From Flavobacterium azooxidireducens (GTDB lineage: Bacteria > Bacteroidota > Bacteroidia > Flavobacteriales > Flavobacteriaceae): 64,000 nt of DNA. The notes under the pieces were generated by a model, which saw nothing but the letters and a program-made list of their open reading frames with translations, did no database searches and was not told the origin of the DNA. Shown here one piece after another: positions 10,543-19,532 of the stretch. Position numbers and translations under genes: made by a program. Each line of letters begins with the position of its first letter. The stretch's first letter is position 1. The DNA is taken from NCBI RefSeq assembly GCF_023195775.1, contig NZ_CP096205.1:3040001-3104000 (forward strand). The letters run 5' to 3'.

Positions 10543-11733
10543 TTATTTCTTGTAAACTTTTAAAGCTTCCTTCAAAATTCTAACAGATTTAATTAAATCT
10601 TCTTTCTTTAACACATAGGCTATTCTAACTTCATCTAAACCAACATTAGGAGTAGAATAAAATCCAGCTGCAGGTGCAACCATAACAGTTTCGCCATTAA
10701 AATCATACGATTCTAACAACCATTGTGCAAAATCATCTGCATTTTTAACCGGAAGTTTGGCAATGCAATAGAAAGCTCCTTTTGGAGTAGCTACTTTTAC
10801 TCCTTCAATTTGATTTAATTCGGCAATTAAAGTGTCTCTTCGATCTTTGTATTCCGTAATTACTTCGTCAAAATAACTTTGAGGAGTTTCCAAAGCTGCT
10901 TCACTTGCAATTTGTGCAAACGTTGGCGGACTCAATCTGGCTTGAGCAAATTTCATTGCTGCACCCATTACTTCTTTATTTTTAGAAACAATACAACCAA
11001 TTCTAGCTCCACACATGCTGTATCTTTTGGAAACAGAATCAATCATAATCGCATGTTGTTCAATCCCAGGAACGTTCATAACAGAAAAATGTTCATCTCC
11101 ATCATAAATAAATTCACGGTAAACTTCATCAGCAATTAAAAATAAGTCATGCTTTTTTACTAATTCAGCTAATTGAAAAATTTCTTCTTTAGAATATAAA
11201 TATCCTGTTGGATTTCCGGGATTACAAATCAAAATTGCTTTTGTTTTTGAAGTGATTAATTTTTCAAAATCAGCAATAGGAGGTAAGGCAAAACCTTCGT
11301 CAATGGTTGAAATTACAGGTACAACTTTTACACCTGATGCTGTTGAAAAACCATTGTAATTGGCATAAAAAGGTTCAGGAATAATGATTTCATCATCGGT
11401 ATCCATTGTGCTTCCCATTGCAAACAATAAGGCTTCTGAACCACCTGTTGTAATAATGATGTCTTCAATATTAATTGGCAAATTATGTTTTTGATAATAG
11501 TCTGCTAATTTTCTGCGGTAACTTTCAAATCCTGCAGAATGGCTGTATTCCAAAACGTTAATATCAAGATTTTTAATCGAATTCATGGCTACTTCCGGTG
11601 TTTTTATATCGGGTTGGCCAATGTTTAAATGGTACACTTTTGTACCTCGTTTTTTAGCAATTTCAGAATAAGGAACCAATTTTCTTATAGGTGATTCCGG
11701 CATTTGCTGACCTTTCTTAGAAATCTTAGGCAT
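10543..11733 (-). CDS. Pyridoxal phosphate-dependent aminotransferase, class I/II
   Basis: A 396-residue fold-type I aminotransferase, probably acting on aspartate or a related amino acid in the cytoplasm. Visible motifs are NIGQPD near the N-terminus, TTGGSEALLFAMG (cofactor phosphate region), CNPGNPTGYLYS, IADEVYREF (the Asp contacting the pyridine ring) and SVSKRYSMCGARIG with the PLP-binding Lys at about residue 235. I chose the ATG at 11733 (MPKISKKGQQ) because it gives the usual family length; the frame continues upstream without family character. Substrate is not decidable from sequence. It ends at a shared bidirectional terminator. Confidence 0.88.
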   Translation of the reverse strand: MPKISKKGQQMPESPIRKLVPYSEIAKKRGTKVYHLNIGQPDIKTPEVAMNSIKNLDINVLEYSHSAGFESYRRKLADYYQKHNLPINIEDIIITTGGSEALLFAMGSTMDTDDEIIIPEPFYANYNGFSTASGVKVVPVISTIDEGFALPPIADFEKLITSKTKAILICNPGNPTGYLYSKEEIFQLAELVKKHDLFLIADEVYREFIYDGDEHFSVMNVPGIEQHAIMIDSVSKRYSMCGARIGCIVSKNKEVMGAAMKFAQARLSPPTFAQIASEAALETPQSYFDEVITEYKDRRDTLIAELNQIEGVKVATPKGAFYCIAKLPVKNADDFAQWLLESYDFNGETVMVAPAAGFYSTPNVGLDEVRIAYVLKKEDLIKSVRILKEALKVYKK

Positions 11734-11856
11734 ACTGATGATTTTTTGAAATGCAAATTTGCAATTTTTTTTATTCAGACCCAATGCTTTTTAAGGATAT
11801 ATTTAATCAAATTGTTTTTTTAAGACAAAATTTGTATTTTTATTAAAATATTGCAT

Positions 11857-13191
11857 ATGAAATTCATTTTTGTTCTTCTTTCAGTTTTTTTAATTTCTAT
11901 GTCAGTACATAGTCAAGAGGGATTTCAATATTATTCCAAAAAAGATAAAATTACAATTCCGTTTAAACTAATCAATAATTTAATTTTTATTCCTTTAGAA
12001 GTAAATGGAGTTGATTTAATTTTTTTGCTTGATACCGGTGTAGAAGAAACAATATTATTTAGCTTAGAAGATAAAGAAGAACTAAAATTTAATAATGTTG
12101 AAAAAATAAAATTAAGAGGATTGGGAAGTTCAAATTTTATTGAAGGACTCAAATCTTCAACAAATAAAGTGGTTTTTAAAGACGTTATCGTCGATCAGAA
12201 GCATGATATTTATATTATTCTTGATGAAGAGTTTAATTTTTCCAGCAGTGTAGCAATTCCGGTAAATGGAATCATTGGTTATCAATTCTTTAGAAATTTT
12301 AAAGTTGAAATCAATTATATAACACACAAAATTTTTATACACAATCCTTCTAAAGAAATTAAGCATAAAAAAATTAGTAAATTCCATGAATTTCCTATTA
12401 CTTTTTACAACAATAAGCCCTATTTAAGTTCGGTCTTTACATTAGATTCTCAAAAAACAAATGGAAAAATGCTTTTAGATTTAGGAAATAGTGATGCTTT
12501 TTGGTTTTTTGCAAACAAGATTAAAGATTATGATTTTCCACATAAAACGTTTGATGATTTTTTAGGAAGAGGTTTTAATGGTGATATTTTTGGAAAAAGA
12601 ACAAAATTGGATTCATTTCAATTTGAAGCATTTAATTTTAGAAGCCCTAATGTTGCTATACCAGATTCAACTTCTTTGCAAAATATTAGATGGGCAGAGA
12701 ACAGAATTGGTTCGATTGGAGGAGAAATTTTTAAACGATTTTATCTACTTTTTGATTATAAAAACAACAAAATTTATCTAAAAAAGAACAAAAATTATAA
12801 GCAACCATTTGAATATAATATGAGTGGTATTGAAATTAATCATGCCGGTTTGCAGTGGATTCAAGAGGAAGTTAGTTTAAATAGAATAGTAACAACCAAA
12901 AGCAATACATCATACGAAAGTCCTACCAGTAGTCAAGACAGATTTAAATATAAATTTGTATTAAAACCGGTTTATGTCATTGCTCATATTCGAAAAGATT
13001 CTCCAGCAGAACTTTGCGGACTAAAAAAAGGAGATATTATTATAACCATAAATGGAAATGGAGTTGATAGGTATTCTCTTCAAGAGGTAAATGCTTTACT
13101 AAAATCTGAAGACGGTAAAAAAATTACTTTTGAAATTGATCGTGGCAACAGACGAATCAAATTTACTTTCTATTTGAAAAGTATCTTGTAA
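11857..13191 (+). CDS. Secreted retropepsin-like aspartyl protease with C-terminal PDZ domain
   Basis: The ATG at 11857 opens a signal peptide (MKFIFVLLSVFLISMSVHSQ). Two aspartyl-protease-like halves follow: FLLDTG near residue 55 has the canonical DTG, but the second site is MLLDLG near residue 208, where Thr is replaced by Leu. The last 90 residues form a PDZ domain (HIRKDSPAELCGLKKGDII). Bacteroidetes have many such proteins of unknown substrate acting outside the inner membrane. Whether the altered second motif still supports catalysis is open. It is a single gene, convergent with the DUF1573 gene. Confidence 0.75.
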   Translation: MKFIFVLLSVFLISMSVHSQEGFQYYSKKDKITIPFKLINNLIFIPLEVNGVDLIFLLDTGVEETILFSLEDKEELKFNNVEKIKLRGLGSSNFIEGLKSSTNKVVFKDVIVDQKHDIYIILDEEFNFSSSVAIPVNGIIGYQFFRNFKVEINYITHKIFIHNPSKEIKHKKISKFHEFPITFYNNKPYLSSVFTLDSQKTNGKMLLDLGNSDAFWFFANKIKDYDFPHKTFDDFLGRGFNGDIFGKRTKLDSFQFEAFNFRSPNVAIPDSTSLQNIRWAENRIGSIGGEIFKRFYLLFDYKNNKIYLKKNKNYKQPFEYNMSGIEINHAGLQWIQEEVSLNRIVTTKSNTSYESPTSSQDRFKYKFVLKPVYVIAHIRKDSPAELCGLKKGDIIITINGNGVDRYSLQEVNALLKSEDGKKITFEIDRGNRRIKFTFYLKSIL

Positions 13192-13195
13192 AAAA

Positions 13196-13217
13196 AATCC
13201 CTTCTTTCAAAGGGATT
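13196..13217. terminator. Terminator hairpin between convergent genes
   Basis: AATCCCTT (13196-13203) pairs with AAGGGATT (13210-13217), only 5 bp after the PDZ protein gene. On the minus strand the stem runs into a T-rich tract (the A run at 13191-13197), so it also serves the DUF1573 gene. Confidence 0.7.
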
Positions 13218-13221
13218 AAAT

Positions 13222-13656
13222 TTATTGCATTGGGCCAACTTTTTTCTTTTCCATCAGGTTTACTTCCGGACGTTCTAAAACTTCGCCTTTTATTTTTAGG
13301 TGAACTTTTCCGCCATCAGCGTTCACAGCATTGGTTTCAACGGTGATGCTTTTTCTAATTGGACCGGTTGCCATATTATATTTTACTTCAATTTTATCCG
13401 ACTTTCCGGGCATAATTGGCTCTTTCGGTTTAGATGGAACCGTACAACCGCAAGTGGATTGAACATTCGTTATAATTAATGGTGCATCTCCGGTGTTGGT
13501 GAATTCGAATATACGAACACCATTATCGTTGTCTTTATAAACTTTTCCGTAGTCTATTGTATTGTCTTTGGCTTTAAATTCAATTTTCGGGCCTTTCTGT
13601 GCAAAAGCAGTCAAGCTAATAAAGCTAAATACAGCAAAAAATAAAATTCTTTTCAT
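13222..13656 (-). CDS. Exported DUF1573 domain protein, 144 residues
   Basis: A cleavable signal peptide (MKRILFFAVFSFISLTAFAQ) is followed by one Ig-like DUF1573 domain with the family hallmarks FEFTNTGDAPLIITNVQSTCGC and PGKSDKIEV. Such proteins are abundant in Bacteroidetes envelopes; their molecular role is unknown. I chose the ATG at 13656 because the signal peptide begins there, although the frame extends 45 bp further. It is transcribed alone, convergent with the upstream-lying PDZ protein gene. Confidence 0.85.
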   Translation of the reverse strand: MKRILFFAVFSFISLTAFAQKGPKIEFKAKDNTIDYGKVYKDNDNGVRIFEFTNTGDAPLIITNVQSTCGCTVPSKPKEPIMPGKSDKIEVKYNMATGPIRKSITVETNAVNADGGKVHLKIKGEVLERPEVNLMEKKKVGPMQ

Positions 13657-13745
13657 GGTTATGTGTTTTTGGGTAGTGTAAAAATAATCACTTTTATTCA
13701 AACTACAAATACTAATTTCTTTTTTAATACTTCTGACTAAATCGT

Positions 13746-13753
13746 TACTTTTG
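13746..13753 (+). promoter_or_regulatory. Bacteroidetes -7 element upstream of valS
   Basis: TACTTTTG matches the Bacteroidetes consensus TAnnTTTG and lies 82 bp before the valS start. No clear -33 TTG was seen at the usual 17-23 bp distance. Confidence 0.5.
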
Positions 13754-13835
13754 CATCATAATACAAAAACCAGACCAAATTGAAATTTTTATTTAATAGA
13801 TGATTTTTCAATTTATAACCATATAATTTATATTT

Positions 13836-16466
13836 ATGTCTATTCCTGCTCAATTTGATGCCAAGCAAGCCGAAAAAAAATGGTATGATTACTGGATGAA
13901 AAACAATTATTTTCATTCAAAACCAGACCACAGAACTCCTTATACAATAGTAATTCCTCCACCAAATGTGACAGGAGTTTTGCACATGGGACACATGTTG
14001 AATAATACGATTCAAGATGTTCTAATTCGTCGTGCACGTTTAAAAGGTTTCAATGCGTGTTGGGTACCGGGAACTGACCATGCTTCCATTGCAACCGAAG
14101 CAAAAGTGGTAGCCAAATTAAAATCAGAAGGAATAAATAAATCCGATTTAACACGTGAAGAATTCCTAAAACACGCTTATGATTGGACTGATAAATACGG
14201 TGGAACCATTCTCGAACAACTAAAACAATTAGGTTGTTCATGCGATTGGGACAGAACCAAATTCACTATGGATGAAGATATGTCTGCCTCTGTAATTAAA
14301 TCGTTCGTGGATTTATATAATAAAGGAATGATTTATCGTGGTTACAGAATGGTAAATTGGGATCCGGAAGCAAAAACTACTTTATCCGACGAAGAAGTTA
14401 TTCACGAAGAACGTCAAGGAAATTTATACTACATCAATTATAAAGTTGAAGGTACAAATGATGTATTAACCATTGCCACCACGCGTCCCGAAACTATTTT
14501 TGGTGATACTGCTATTTGTATTAACCCAAATGATGAACGATTTTTTCATTTGAAAGGTAAAAAAGCTATCATTCCAATTTGCAATAGAGTTATTCCAATT
14601 ATTGAAGATGAATATGTAGATGTTGAGTTTGGAACTGGTTGCTTAAAAGTAACTCCTGCTCACGATGTTAATGATAAAGTTTTAGGTGATAAACACAATC
14701 TTGAAATCATCGATATTTTCAACGAAGATGCATCCTTAAACAGTTTCGGATTGCATTACCAAGGAAAAGACAGATTTGTAGCTCGCGAAGAAATTTCAAA
14801 AGAACTAGAATCGATTGGAGCCTTAGTTAAAACGGAAACACACATTAATAAAGTTGGAACTTCAGAAAGAACCAAAGCTGTCATTGAACCAAGATTATCC
14901 GATCAATGGTTTTTAAAGATGGATGAATTGGTTAAGCCAGCCATCAAAGCTGTTTTAGAAACAGAAGAAGTAAAATTATATCCAAGCAAATTCAACAACA
15001 CCTACCGTCATTGGATGGAAAATATTCGCGATTGGAATATTTCTCGTCAATTGTGGTGGGGTCAACAAATTCCTGCTTATTTCTATGGTGAAGGAAAGGA
15101 AGATTATGTTGTTGCAAATGACAAATATGAAGCTATTGCAATTTTAGAAGAAACTAAAGGTATAATAATTACAGAATTTAATGAACTTCGACAAGACGAA
15201 GATGCATTAGACACTTGGTTCTCTTCATGGCTTTGGCCAATGGCTGTTTTTGGCGGAATTTTAGACCCTGAAAATGAAGATTTTAAATATTATTATCCAA
15301 CCAATGATTTAGTTACAGGTCCGGATATTTTATTCTTTTGGGTGGCTCGTATGATTATTGCAGGTTATGAATATACTGGTAAAAAACCATTTAACAATGT
15401 GTATTTAACGGGTTTAGTTCGTGATAAACAACGTCGTAAGATGTCTAAATCATTAGGAAATTCTCCTGATCCATTAGATTTAATTGAAAAATTTGGAGCA
15501 GATGGAGTTCGTGTTGGATTATTACTAAGTGCTTCTGCCGGAAACGACATCATGTTTGATGAGGAATTATGCAGTAACGGAAAAGCATTTGCCAATAAAA
15601 TTTGGAATGCTTTCCGATTAATCAAAGGTTGGGAAGTTGCCGATATTGCTCAACCCGAAGCATCAAAAATTGCGATTGATTGGTACGAAGCAAAACTTCA
15701 ACAAACTTTAGCAGAAATTGAAGATAATTTTGAAAAATACAGATTATCCGATGCTTTAATGGGAATTTATAAGTTAGTTTGGGATGATTTCTGTTCGTGG
15801 TTCTTGGAAATTATCAAACCGGCTTATCAACAACCAATTGACAAAGCAACTTTTGATAAAGCGATTGAATTGTTAGAAGCCAATTTGAAATTATTACATC
15901 CGTTTATGCCTTTCTTAACGGAAGAAATTTGGCAATACATTGCAGAAAGAACTCCGGAACAAGCATTGATTATTTCAGAATGGCCAACAATGCAAAATAC
16001 AAATCCTGATTTAATTGCAGAATTTGATTTTGTTATTGAAGTGATTGCCGGCATAAGAACCATTCGTAAACAAAAAAACATTGCTAATAAAGATAGTATT
16101 GATTTAAAAATAATCAACAACGAGAAAAATGCGACTACATTTGATGCTGTAATTATAAAATTGGGAAATATTGAAAACCTAGAATATGTAACAGAAACAG
16201 TAAACGGAGCATTGACTTATCGAGTAAAATCAAACGAGTATTTTATTCCAATTGCCGGAAATATTGATGTTGCGGCTGAAATTGAAAAACTGGAAGAGGA
16301 ATTAAAATACATTCAAGGTTTCTTGAAATCAGTTCAAGTGAAGCTTTCAAATGAAAAATTTGTAGCCAATGCAAAACCTGAAATTATTGCAAACGAACGA
16401 AACAAAGAAGCAGATGCGTTGGCAAAAATTGCCACTATTGAGCAAAGTTTGGCGAGTTTAAAATAG
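13836..16466 (+). CDS. valS: Valine-tRNA ligase
   Basis: Cytoplasmic class I aminoacyl-tRNA synthetase that charges tRNA-Val. Length 876 residues, normal for the family. The HIGH motif appears as HMGHM in PPPNVTGVLHMGHM near residue 50; the editing domain follows (ATTRPETIFGDTA); KMSKS is in RRKMSKSLGN near residue 535; anticodon-binding and a C-terminal coiled coil (AAEIEKLEEELKYIQGF) complete the order. The start is the ATG giving MSIPAQFDAKQAEKKW. It is a single gene with its own -7 promoter element. Confidence 0.97.
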   Translation: MSIPAQFDAKQAEKKWYDYWMKNNYFHSKPDHRTPYTIVIPPPNVTGVLHMGHMLNNTIQDVLIRRARLKGFNACWVPGTDHASIATEAKVVAKLKSEGINKSDLTREEFLKHAYDWTDKYGGTILEQLKQLGCSCDWDRTKFTMDEDMSASVIKSFVDLYNKGMIYRGYRMVNWDPEAKTTLSDEEVIHEERQGNLYYINYKVEGTNDVLTIATTRPETIFGDTAICINPNDERFFHLKGKKAIIPICNRVIPIIEDEYVDVEFGTGCLKVTPAHDVNDKVLGDKHNLEIIDIFNEDASLNSFGLHYQGKDRFVAREEISKELESIGALVKTETHINKVGTSERTKAVIEPRLSDQWFLKMDELVKPAIKAVLETEEVKLYPSKFNNTYRHWMENIRDWNISRQLWWGQQIPAYFYGEGKEDYVVANDKYEAIAILEETKGIIITEFNELRQDEDALDTWFSSWLWPMAVFGGILDPENEDFKYYYPTNDLVTGPDILFFWVARMIIAGYEYTGKKPFNNVYLTGLVRDKQRRKMSKSLGNSPDPLDLIEKFGADGVRVGLLLSASAGNDIMFDEELCSNGKAFANKIWNAFRLIKGWEVADIAQPEASKIAIDWYEAKLQQTLAEIEDNFEKYRLSDALMGIYKLVWDDFCSWFLEIIKPAYQQPIDKATFDKAIELLEANLKLLHPFMPFLTEEIWQYIAERTPEQALIISEWPTMQNTNPDLIAEFDFVIEVIAGIRTIRKQKNIANKDSIDLKIINNEKNATTFDAVIIKLGNIENLEYVTETVNGALTYRVKSNEYFIPIAGNIDVAAEIEKLEEELKYIQGFLKSVQVKLSNEKFVANAKPEIIANERNKEADALAKIATIEQSLASLK

Positions 16467-16524
16467 AATTATCAGAAGTTTTTCTGTAGGGTTGGATTTT
16501 TTAAAACTATTTAGACTAAAGAAG

Positions 16525-16584
16525 AGCCACGAATTACACTAATTTACACGAATTAATTTGTGCGAATTAGTGTAGTTAGTGGCT
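16525..16584. repeat. Imperfect palindromic intergenic repeat, copy 1
   Basis: AGCCACGAATTACACTAATT on the left is answered by AATTAGTGTAGTTAGTGGCT on the right, about 60 bp in all. A second element at 46413-46464 shares the core GCCACGAATTACAC. It lies between valS and a small minus-strand gene and could form a long RNA hairpin, perhaps as a terminator. Repeated palindromes of this kind recall REP/BIME-like elements. Confidence 0.75.
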
Positions 16585-16636
16585 TTAATAATTACCTATT
16601 CGTGTTCTAAAAGCTCAGAATTCCGATAAGAGTTTC

Positions 16637-16771
16637 TTATTTCTTTTTGTTTTTTTCGTTCATCATGAGCATTACAGCTCCAATTAGTCCAAAGATGACT
16701 AATAAAAAAACACCAATCATAATGAAAGCACCGTTATCCCAAGAGTATAAAGCAAAAGTCTGTTTGATCAT
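16637..16771 (-). CDS. Small single-pass membrane protein, 44 residues
   Basis: The frame reads MIKQTFALYSWDNGAF, then one hydrophobic helix of about 20 residues (IMIGVFLLVIFGLIGAVML), then the basic tail MMNEKNKKK. A -7 element (TAATTTTG) lies 23 bp upstream on the same strand, which supports a real gene. I do not recognise a family; role unknown. The remainder of the 16467-16837 interval holds only the palindrome at 16525-16584 and AT-rich spacer. Confidence 0.6.
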   Translation of the reverse strand: MIKQTFALYSWDNGAFIMIGVFLLVIFGLIGAVMLMMNEKNKKK

Positions 16772-16793
16772 TTTGTTAGGTTTTAAGTTAAGT

Positions 16794-16801
16794 CAAAATT
16801 A
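16794..16801 (-). promoter_or_regulatory. -7 element for the 44-residue membrane protein gene
   Basis: Read on the minus strand this is TAATTTTG, an exact match to TAnnTTTG, 23 bp before the ATG. Confidence 0.5.
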
Positions 16802-16837
16802 AAAACCAAACAGCAGATTTTTTATGATAATTATCAG

Positions 16838-17248
16838 TTATAAAAATTTTGCTTTTAATTCAGGAGTCGGAATCATGCATTCGTCTTTTTTTCCATACCA
16901 TTTGTATCGATTTTTGGCAATATAATCATATACAAAATTGCCAAAGCTTCCAGTAAACGATAAGTAACCAATAATTTTATGCCAAGTATCAAGTTCTTTA
17001 GCAATTCGCATAGCTGCTTCGGCTTTGTGAAAATAGGCTACACCGGGTTCATAAAGCACGATACTGTCAACTTTCATCGGATTAACACCAATGTGTTTTA
17101 GAATTTTTTGACCTAATTCTGACTGCAAAGCAACAAAACGAAACACATCTTTTTTATCGTGTTTGATAATAAATTGAACCGAAGAATCACATAAATTGCA
17201 AACTCCGTCAAACAAAATTATTTTTTTATCGAGTGGTAATCCTTCCAT
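16838..17248 (-). CDS. DCC family thiol-disulfide oxidoreductase (DUF393)
   Basis: 136 residues with the family signature DGVCNLCDSSVQF (DxxCxxC) near residue 14 and FVALQSE further on. Members are predicted thioredoxin-like proteins with a CxxC active site; partners are unknown. It starts 6 bp after the mutS2 stop codon, so the two genes are probably one transcript, but the pairing does not reveal a shared job. Confidence 0.85.
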   Translation of the reverse strand: MEGLPLDKKIILFDGVCNLCDSSVQFIIKHDKKDVFRFVALQSELGQKILKHIGVNPMKVDSIVLYEPGVAYFHKAEAAMRIAKELDTWHKIIGYLSFTGSFGNFVYDYIAKNRYKWYGKKDECMIPTPELKAKFL

Positions 17249-17254
17249 AGTTTT

Positions 17255-19426
17255 TTATTTTTTTGCTTCCACTAATTCAAGTGCATCTAAACTCACTTTT
17301 GAAGTGAAAACACCATAATTAACGGTTGCTTTGTTTTTTTCAACTGCATCTAACGTTCCAACTGCTTTTCCGTCTATCATACGAACTCGGTCTCCAATTT
17401 TTAAGATTGGTTTTGGTTTTTCAGATTCTATTTTTAAAGCTTTTGCTTTCTTTTCTTTTTTAACAACTCTAATTTCATCAATTTTTGTGGTAACTTCCTG
17501 AATTATTTGTTTTTGAATTACTTCTTTTTCCTTTATTTCCTTAACAGTTGCTTTTTTTCGTTTGGAATTTTCAATTTCAACAATTTTTAAAAATTCACCA
17601 ATCAACACTTTTTTGTCTTTGTTATTGAAATATTTATTCGAAAGATCATCAATTTTCTGTCCAATATAAATCAAACGCTGGTTTGCATCATACAATTCTT
17701 GATAACGTTCTAACTTATCCTGAATTTTAGCATTGATAGTTTCCATCTTTTTACCTTCTTCTCTGGCTTTCGATTCTTCTTCTTTTAGATTAATCGAAGT
17801 TTTTTCTAACTTAGAACGTTCTTTTTGCAATGTAGCAATGGTTTTATCAAAACGAACTTTTCCACCTTCAATTTTCTTTTTTGCCCGATTTATCAATCCA
17901 TACGGAATGCCATTTTTTTGTGCTACTTCAAACGTAAACGAACTTCCGGCTTGACCTAATATCAACTTATACATTGGTTCTAATGATTTTTCATCAAAAA
18001 GCATGTTGGCATTGGACGCAAAAGGCAATTCATTGGCAAGTATTTTTAAATTAGAATAATGTGTTGTTATAATTCCGAAGGCTTCTCGATGATAAAATTC
18101 TTCTAAAAAAGTTTCGGCCAAAGCACCACCCAATTCCGGGTCGGAACCGGTTCCAAACTCATCAATTAAAAACAATGTTTTATTATTACATTTTTTTAAA
18201 AAGTAATTCATGTTTTTTAGTCGATAACTGTATGTACTCAAATGATTTTCAATCGATTGATTATCGCCAATATCGGTTAAAATTCTATCAAATAAAAACG
18301 TTTCACTTCGTTCGTGAACAGGAATCAGCATGCCGCTTTGCAACATCAATTGCAATAATCCAACAGTTTTTAACGAAATGGTTTTTCCGCCTGCATTTGG
18401 TCCGGAAATCACAATAATTCTACTTTTGTTATTTAATTCAATAGTTTGTGGATAGGTAACTTCGTTCTTGCTTTTATTGTTCAAATATAAAATAGGGTGG
18501 TAGGCATCTCTTAAAAATACTCTTTTTTCTTCAATTATTGTTGGTAAAATAGCATTGATTTTTAACGCATATTTTGCTTTTCCGGCAATCACATCAATAT
18601 CACTCAAAAATCCCTGATACTGACTCAAAAGTTCTTTGAAAGGACGAATATCGTTGGTTAATTTTTTTAATATTCGAGTAATTTCTTCACGTTCTTCGTA
18701 TTCTAAATTACTCAATTCGCGTGAGTAACGTAAAGTAGCTTCAGGTTCAATATAGGCAATACTTCCCGTTTTGGAGTTTCCTAAAATAGAGCCTTTTACC
18801 TTTTTTCGATACATGGCTAAAACGGCCAAAACACGACGGTTTTCTACAAAACTTTCTTTAATTTCATCCAAATAACCGAGGGCGATATATTGACTCAACG
18901 CCGATCCAAAACTTTGATTTACTTTTCCACGAACAGAACTCATTTCTCTTCGAATATTGATTAAATCCGGCGAAGCATTGTCTTTAATTTCGCCATATTT
19001 ATCAACTACTTCATCAATTTTTTGTACAATGAATTTGGTGAATTCAATTGACAATGATTTTTGATGTAAAGTTGGATAATAGTCGTTGAATTTTTTCAAA
19101 AACAGCAACATCGTATTAGTTGTTTCCGATAATTGAGCAATTTTTCTAAAACTGCCAACTTCCAAAAAACTATCTTCAATACCAATAAATTTTATTTCCG
19201 TACTGATGTTATCAAAACCATGATTTGGCAACGCATTATTGTTGGAAAAAGATGAAAGATATTCAGATGTTTGCAAAAGCGAATCCATTAAGAGATTTTT
19301 GTCTCGAAACGGAACAATTTCCAATGCTTTCTGCTTTCCCAGTTCGGTATTGCATCGATCTGAAACAGTTTGCAGAATGGTTGAAAATTCTAAATCTTTT
19401 AAGGTTTTATCAGTGATTGAAATCAT
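17255..19426 (-). CDS. mutS2: MutS2 family DNA-binding ATPase lacking the Smr domain
   Basis: 723 residues of the MutS2 family. Walker A is GPNAGGKT near residue 345, Walker B is LFLIDEFGTGSDPELGG, followed by a His in ITTHYS. A long charged coiled coil follows, then a short KOW-like beta domain (ILKIGDRVRMIDG...GTLDAVEKN). The protein ends there: the C-terminal Smr nuclease domain of full-length MutS2 (about 780 residues) is absent, so endonuclease activity of that type is not supported. Roles known for the family are recombination suppression and rescue of collided ribosomes. First gene of a likely pair with the DCC protein gene. Confidence 0.9.
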   Translation of the reverse strand: MISITDKTLKDLEFSTILQTVSDRCNTELGKQKALEIVPFRDKNLLMDSLLQTSEYLSSFSNNNALPNHGFDNISTEIKFIGIEDSFLEVGSFRKIAQLSETTNTMLLFLKKFNDYYPTLHQKSLSIEFTKFIVQKIDEVVDKYGEIKDNASPDLINIRREMSSVRGKVNQSFGSALSQYIALGYLDEIKESFVENRRVLAVLAMYRKKVKGSILGNSKTGSIAYIEPEATLRYSRELSNLEYEEREEITRILKKLTNDIRPFKELLSQYQGFLSDIDVIAGKAKYALKINAILPTIIEEKRVFLRDAYHPILYLNNKSKNEVTYPQTIELNNKSRIIVISGPNAGGKTISLKTVGLLQLMLQSGMLIPVHERSETFLFDRILTDIGDNQSIENHLSTYSYRLKNMNYFLKKCNNKTLFLIDEFGTGSDPELGGALAETFLEEFYHREAFGIITTHYSNLKILANELPFASNANMLFDEKSLEPMYKLILGQAGSSFTFEVAQKNGIPYGLINRAKKKIEGGKVRFDKTIATLQKERSKLEKTSINLKEEESKAREEGKKMETINAKIQDKLERYQELYDANQRLIYIGQKIDDLSNKYFNNKDKKVLIGEFLKIVEIENSKRKKATVKEIKEKEVIQKQIIQEVTTKIDEIRVVKKEKKAKALKIESEKPKPILKIGDRVRMIDGKAVGTLDAVEKNKATVNYGVFTSKVSLDALELVEAKK

Positions 19427-19448
19427 TTAGTTGTAAAGCAATTTTAGG

Positions 19449-19456
19449 CAAATTTA
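19449..19456 (-). promoter_or_regulatory. -7 element for mutS2
   Basis: Minus-strand TAAATTTG matches TAnnTTTG and ends 22 bp before the mutS2 start codon. Confidence 0.5.
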
Positions 19457-19532
19457 GCGATAATTTTTCTTTGTTTGATTTGGATGTTAGCAAAGTCAGA
19501 ACTATATTTATCATTGTTTAAATAAATTTAAG

